A stretch of 64,000 bases of DNA from CAZPMT01 sp964587655 (GTDB taxonomy: Bacteria > Hydrogenedentota > Hydrogenedentia > Hydrogenedentales > SLHB01): the NCBI GenBank assembly GCA_964587655.1, contig CAZPMT010000006.1, forward strand, positions 1 through 64,000, written 5' to 3'. Under the pieces are notes generated by a model. It was not told the origin of the DNA, did not search any database, and saw nothing but the letters and a program-made list of their open reading frames with translations. Numbering within the stretch: the stretch's first letter is position 1; each line of letters opens with the position of its first letter. The position numbers were made by a program, and so were the translations under genes. Shown one piece after another: positions 60,130 to 64,000 of this stretch.

Positions 60130-62028
60130 ATGAGCACTCGTAGATGGGCTTCTAACGCCGCCGAGGCAGACCAGGCAACGCCTTCCAATATGTGGGTGTC
60201 GCCTGGAAGGTCAGCATGCCTGATAGCGGCGTTGCTGGGCTTAACCTTCTTAAGCGTTTCGTGTGATGCGCTGAAGGACCGAATCACTTCGGGCAAACAG
60301 AATTCGAGCCAAGCCGGTGACGGTCATGACCACGACGATGGTGACCACGACCACCCCCACGCGGACGGCAAGTTGCCGGACGGCTGGCATGTCGATCCCG
60401 GCGATAAGACGCCTCACCGCGACCACGATCATGATGACGAGGGGCACGATGACGGCGCCCACGCCCATGGAGCAGAGGAGGAAAAAACGTCCCGTATCAC
60501 CTGCTGGAGCGCCGGATACGAAGTCTTCATCGAGCACCCGTTTGTTGTGGCGAACAAGGCGACGCAGTTCACGACGCATCTGACGTATGCCGCCACGGGC
60601 AAGCCGCGGGAAACGGGGCCTGCGATATTCGTGCTGCAACAAAGCTCGGAACCGCCGATTGAGGCACGGGAAGACAAACCGGCCCGGACTGGCATTTACT
60701 TGCCGCAACTGGTCTTTCCTCGCGCAGGGGACTGGAAAGTATCCATCCGGGTGCAGGATGAACAGAAAGAATCATGTATAGAACTGCCGATAGTGCATGT
60801 GTTCGAGTCTTACGAGGATGTCTCGAAAGCGTCGGAGGAACCAGCGCCGGAAGGCATCAGTTTTCTGAAGGAACAGCAGTGGAAAGTGCTTACAACTACC
60901 CTTCCCGTGGAGCGGCGTGATTTGACGCAGCGAGCGCGTGTCACAGGCGCCGTCTCGGCATGTCCAGGGCACACGGCGGCGCTTGCCCCGCCGGTCTCGG
61001 GCGTACTCATTCCTTACGAAAGCGACGTGCTGCCTTTTGTGGGTGATGCGGTGGAAGCCAACGAGGTCTGTGCCGTCGTTCAGCCTCCGGCCGTGGGAAG
61101 CGAGATGTTGTCCTATGCAAGCAATCAGACCCAAGTCCGGAACCTGGAACTGGAGCTGACGGCCGGGATTGCCAAAGCGGAGGCGGCATCGCACCAGGCC
61201 CAAGTGGCCGTCGAGCAGTCCGAGCGAGCGCTCAAGCGGACAGAAGAGCTCTTACAGAAGAAGGCGCGTTCCCAGCGGGAATTGGAGGAAGCGCAATACG
61301 CCTTTCGCCGGGCGGAGGCGGAGCGGGACGCCGCGAGCCGAATATGTGCATCGCTCAAGAACGCACTGGCTCAGTCACGATCCAGCAATGGGAACACCAA
61401 AACGCCGGGCGAGCAGCCACGCGTCGAAATACGATCTCCGATTGCGGGCCATATCGTGGAAGTCGGTTTTCACGCTGGGGAACGCGTACAACCGGACCAA
61501 GCGGTGTTCACGGTTGTTGACACTTCGAAAGTACTGATTACGGCGCGCGTGCCTGAAAGCCTTCTGCCCAAGCTGGGAAGTCCCGAAAACGCCCTCTACG
61601 AGATTCCGGGACTAGCAGGCCAGTATCGCCAGATAGACGAAGCATCGGGCGGACGCCTTATGTCCATGACCGGCCTTATTGATCCTGAAACGCGCACACT
61701 GCCTCTCGCATATGAAGTGCCGAATCCCGAGGGCATGCTACGCATCGGGATGTCCGTTACGGCTCACGTACAGACTGGACGCAAGGAAAAGGCCTTGAGC
61801 ATCCCCGAATCATCCATTGTGGATGAGGCGGGACGGCCCGCGGCATACGTGATGGTATCCGGCGAAACGTTCGCGAAGCGCGATCTGATACTCGGGATTC
61901 GAGACGGCAATCAGGTCGAGGTCATCTCCGGGATCGCCGAGGGCGAGCGTGTGGTGGTAACCAGTGCGTACGCCATCCGTCTTGCCGCGCTGTCCAGCGC
62001 CATCCCCGCCACCGGCCACGTGCATTAG
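60130..62028 (+). CDS. RND efflux periplasmic adaptor (CusB/CzcB-like) with His-rich N-terminus
   Basis: 632 residues. Lipoprotein-like signal (lipobox LSVSC), then a His/Asp-rich segment of about 60 residues (residues 60-120) with several HDH and HDD clusters that can bind metal ions. The adaptor core: barrel-sandwich (SACPGHTAALAPPVSGVL, ELELTAGIAKAEA), coiled-coil hairpin (KRTEELLQKKARSQRELEEAQYAFRRAEAERDAASRI), IEIRSPIAGHIVEVGFHAGERV and the C-terminal IPESSIVDEAGRPAAYVMVSGE. Pairs with the pump gene that follows at ten bases distance. Longer than usual (about 400-450). Confidence 0.85.
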   Translation: MSTRRWASNAAEADQATPSNMWVSPGRSACLIAALLGLTFLSVSCDALKDRITSGKQNSSQAGDGHDHDDGDHDHPHADGKLPDGWHVDPGDKTPHRDHDHDDEGHDDGAHAHGAEEEKTSRITCWSAGYEVFIEHPFVVANKATQFTTHLTYAATGKPRETGPAIFVLQQSSEPPIEAREDKPARTGIYLPQLVFPRAGDWKVSIRVQDEQKESCIELPIVHVFESYEDVSKASEEPAPEGISFLKEQQWKVLTTTLPVERRDLTQRARVTGAVSACPGHTAALAPPVSGVLIPYESDVLPFVGDAVEANEVCAVVQPPAVGSEMLSYASNQTQVRNLELELTAGIAKAEAASHQAQVAVEQSERALKRTEELLQKKARSQRELEEAQYAFRRAEAERDAASRICASLKNALAQSRSSNGNTKTPGEQPRVEIRSPIAGHIVEVGFHAGERVQPDQAVFTVVDTSKVLITARVPESLLPKLGSPENALYEIPGLAGQYRQIDEASGGRLMSMTGLIDPETRTLPLAYEVPNPEGMLRIGMSVTAHVQTGRKEKALSIPESSIVDEAGRPAAYVMVSGETFAKRDLILGIRDGNQVEVISGIAEGERVVVTSAYAIRLAALSSAIPATGHVH

Positions 62029-62037
62029 GAGCAGCCC

Positions 62038-64000
62038 ATGTTAGATAAAATCATAAACTGGTCGCTGCAGAACCGGGCCCTTGTGACGGTTTTGGCCATA
62101 CTGTTCCTGGCCTTGGGCCTGTACACATCCGTCACGGCCCCGGTGGATGTATTTCCTGACCTCACGGCCCCCACCGTCACTGTCATGACGGAAGCTCACG
62201 GCATGGCGCCGACCGAAATGGAAAGCCTGATTACGTTTCCCATAGAGGCCGCGGTGAATGGCGCTACGGGCGTTCGCCGGGTTCGTTCGGCCACTATCGT
62301 TGGCCTGTCAATAGTTTGGGTCGAATTCGAATGGGGACAGGATATCAAGGTTGCCCGCCAGATCGTTACGGAAAAAGTGGCGCAAGTGGCAGGCAGTCTG
62401 CCCGCGGAAGCCGAGCGGCCCATCCTGGCGCCACAGTCGTCCATCATGGGTGAAGTGCAGTTTGTGGGATTGTGTTCGGAAACGCACTCGCCGATGGAAC
62501 TCCGTACAATGGCGGACAGTATGGTGCGCCGCCGGCTTCTTGCGGTGCCCGGCGTCGCACAGGTCACGCCGGTCGGCGGGGAAGTGAAGCAATACCATGT
62601 GCTGCTTTCTCCGGACAAACTGGCGGCCTATGACATCAGCGTACGAAAAGTGATCGGCGCCGTTGCCGAATCCAACTACAACGTTTCAGCGGGTTTTCTC
62701 AACGAACGCGCCACGGAATATATGGTAACCGGAATTGGACGCATCGCGTCTGTCGAGGATGTGCGCGAGACCGTGATTACATCCCGTACTGGCGTGCCCA
62801 TACGGGTGGCCGACATCGGAGATGTCAAGATTGGGGCCGCGATAAAACGCGGCGATGGCTCCGTCAATGGAAAGCCCTCCGTGGTCTTGGGTATTCAGAA
62901 ACAGCCCAGTGTGAACACGCTGATACTCACGAAAGAGTTGGATAAGGCTTTGGATGAAATCCAGAAGCGCCTCCCGGAGGGGATGCTCCTGAATCGGAAG
63001 CTGTTCCGCCAGGCGGACTTCATCCAGGTAGCCATAGCCAACGTGGCCGAGGCCATACTTGCCGGAGCCGTCCTCGTTCTTATCATCATGTTGGTGTTCC
63101 TGGCCAATGTCCGGGCCACGTTCATCACGCTAACCGCCATACCGCTTTCCATGATAGCGGCCGTCATGGTCATCCGGGCGTTCGGTGGAACCATCAACAC
63201 TATGACCCTCGGTGGTCTCGCCGTTGCCATTGGGTCTTTGGTGGATGACGCGGTTATCGACGTGGAAAACATCGTACGCCGCCTTCGGGAAAACGCGTGT
63301 CTTCCCGAAGCGAATCGGAAGGCTGCGCTCAAGGTGGTGTACGACGCGAGTGTCGAAATCCGTTCATCCATCGTCTTTGCGACGTTCATCATTGGGCTTG
63401 TCTTCCTGCCTGTGTATTTTCTGTCGGGCGTGGAAGGCCGTCTCTTGCGCCCCTTGAGCACCGCGTATCTGATATCGCTGTTTGCCTCGCTGGGAGTGGC
63501 TATCACCCTCACCCCGGTTCTGTGCAGTCTTCTGTTGCCCCGGAGCCGGATGATTCGCGAGGGTCGCGAGCCTCGCTTCTCTGCCATGATCAAGCGAATA
63601 TACGCAAAGATTTTGAACCCCGTGCTCAATCATCCATGGCGCGTGACCATTCCGACGCTCGGTCTTTTTATTCTGGCGTTGGGCGCGTCGTTGCAGTGGG
63701 GGCGCTCCTTTCTGCCCGAATTCAACGAGGGCGCACTCAACATCTTGGTGGTGACCATGCCGGGCACCACTCTGAAGGACTCAGATGAACTCGGGCGTCT
63801 GGCGGAAGAAGCCATAATGAAAGAGCCAGAGGTGGTCGCGGTTGCGCGAAAGACAGGCCGCGCCGAACTCGATGAACATGCGCAGAGCGTCGAAAGCGCG
63901 GAACTCGAAGTGAACATTGTGAGGAGGGACCGCGGCAAGCAAGAGCTCCTGGCTGCACTCCGCAAGAACCTCTCCACGGTCCCCGGAATCAGTTTCACTC
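62038..64000 (+). CDS. heavy-metal RND transporter (CusA/CzcA family), N-terminal part
   Basis: 654 codons visible, open to the window edge, AGGAG six bases ahead. MLDKIINWSLQNRALVTVLAILFLALG, FPDLTAPTVTVMTEAHGMAPTEMESLITFPIE and TGVRRVRSATIVGLSIVWVEFEWGQDI are the HME-RND opening. GGLAVAIGSLVDDAVIDVENIVRRL is the TM4 region with the conserved DDAVIDVEN, as in CusA/CzcA relatives. Exports metal ions by proton antiport together with the adaptor. The C-terminal half and outer-membrane factor are outside. Confidence 0.88.
   Translation, partial: MLDKIINWSLQNRALVTVLAILFLALGLYTSVTAPVDVFPDLTAPTVTVMTEAHGMAPTEMESLITFPIEAAVNGATGVRRVRSATIVGLSIVWVEFEWGQDIKVARQIVTEKVAQVAGSLPAEAERPILAPQSSIMGEVQFVGLCSETHSPMELRTMADSMVRRRLLAVPGVAQVTPVGGEVKQYHVLLSPDKLAAYDISVRKVIGAVAESNYNVSAGFLNERATEYMVTGIGRIASVEDVRETVITSRTGVPIRVADIGDVKIGAAIKRGDGSVNGKPSVVLGIQKQPSVNTLILTKELDKALDEIQKRLPEGMLLNRKLFRQADFIQVAIANVAEAILAGAVLVLIIMLVFLANVRATFITLTAIPLSMIAAVMVIRAFGGTINTMTLGGLAVAIGSLVDDAVIDVENIVRRLRENACLPEANRKAALKVVYDASVEIRSSIVFATFIIGLVFLPVYFLSGVEGRLLRPLSTAYLISLFASLGVAITLTPVLCSLLLPRSRMIREGREPRFSAMIKRIYAKILNPVLNHPWRVTIPTLGLFILALGASLQWGRSFLPEFNEGALNILVVTMPGTTLKDSDELGRLAEEAIMKEPEVVAVARKTGRAELDEHAQSVESAELEVNIVRRDRGKQELLAALRKNLSTVPGISFT

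Overview
The window is about 58-60% GC, gene dense but littered with small repeats and dead mobile elements. No marker gene fixes the taxonomy. The combination of secreted DUF-type glycosidases, PA14/Ig-like and CarboxypepD_reg surface proteins, a long Gly-Glu dipeptide-repeat linker in a multihaem cytochrome, RAYT/REP debris and group II intron debris fits an uncultured PVC-neighbouring lineage. Candidatus Hydrogenedentota is my best guess (inference); a planctomycete-like bacterium is the alternative.

Layout. 1-11000: end of a LolD-type ABC ATPase, two polytopic GT-C-like membrane proteins, a GH42-like secreted glycosidase, an amidohydrolase, a trans-prenyl diphosphate synthase, a glycyl radical enzyme and a Tat-exported Gfo/Idh/MocA oxidoreductase. 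11000-16200: repeat-rich: an RHS relic split by a 272-bp foldback element, RAYT tails in opposite orientation on either side of a large CarboxypepD_reg membrane protein, and a PIN-domain toxin/antitoxin pair. 16200-26500: mostly housekeeping: calcium-motif protein, DUF151 nuclease, beta-helix surface protein, Phd/VapC pair, glyS, methyltransferase, rsgA, pilT, DegT aminotransferase with a 40-codon GH4 stub behind it. 26500-45400: second foldback element, GH29-like and GH36-like secreted hydrolases, a three-gene TIGR04255 cassette, an octahaem cytochrome lipoprotein next to a PocR/AraC regulator, a DUF4434-DUF4838 operon, and a 1.6k-residue LRR/bacterial-repeat/IPT surface protein. 45800-49500: lipoproteins, thiS-thiE, M20 dipeptidase. 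49500-52500: graveyard of IS110, IS1634-like and group II intron remnants. 52500-60000: YfiH laccase-domain protein, then tRNA-Asn and a layered insertion site. 60100-64000: a metal-efflux RND system (His-rich adaptor and CusA-like pump, the latter running off the window).

The most unusual part is 53415-59704. An intact tRNA-Asn is followed by a GIY-YIG nuclease gene that ends in an 18-bp perfect hairpin and a 23-bp copy of the tRNA 3' end. Beyond that, a 5.7-kb segment is bracketed by a perfect 91-bp direct repeat that begins inside the copied tRNA tail. This segment carries one tightly packed minus-strand operon: winged-helix protein, SPL-like radical SAM enzyme, Rossmann methyltransferase-like protein with a DFDAFG motif, ParB/Srx-domain protein, and a second SPL-like radical SAM enzyme. 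This looks like a tRNA-tail-targeted island carrying an uncharacterised nucleic-acid modification, repair or defence cassette (inference). A secondary candidate is the TIGR04255 cassette at 30264-31953.

A recurring theme is short repeats sitting exactly on gene 3' ends and supplying the last codons and the stop (1704-1775, 35650-35680, 53798-53846). No CRISPR array, rRNA or riboswitch was seen.
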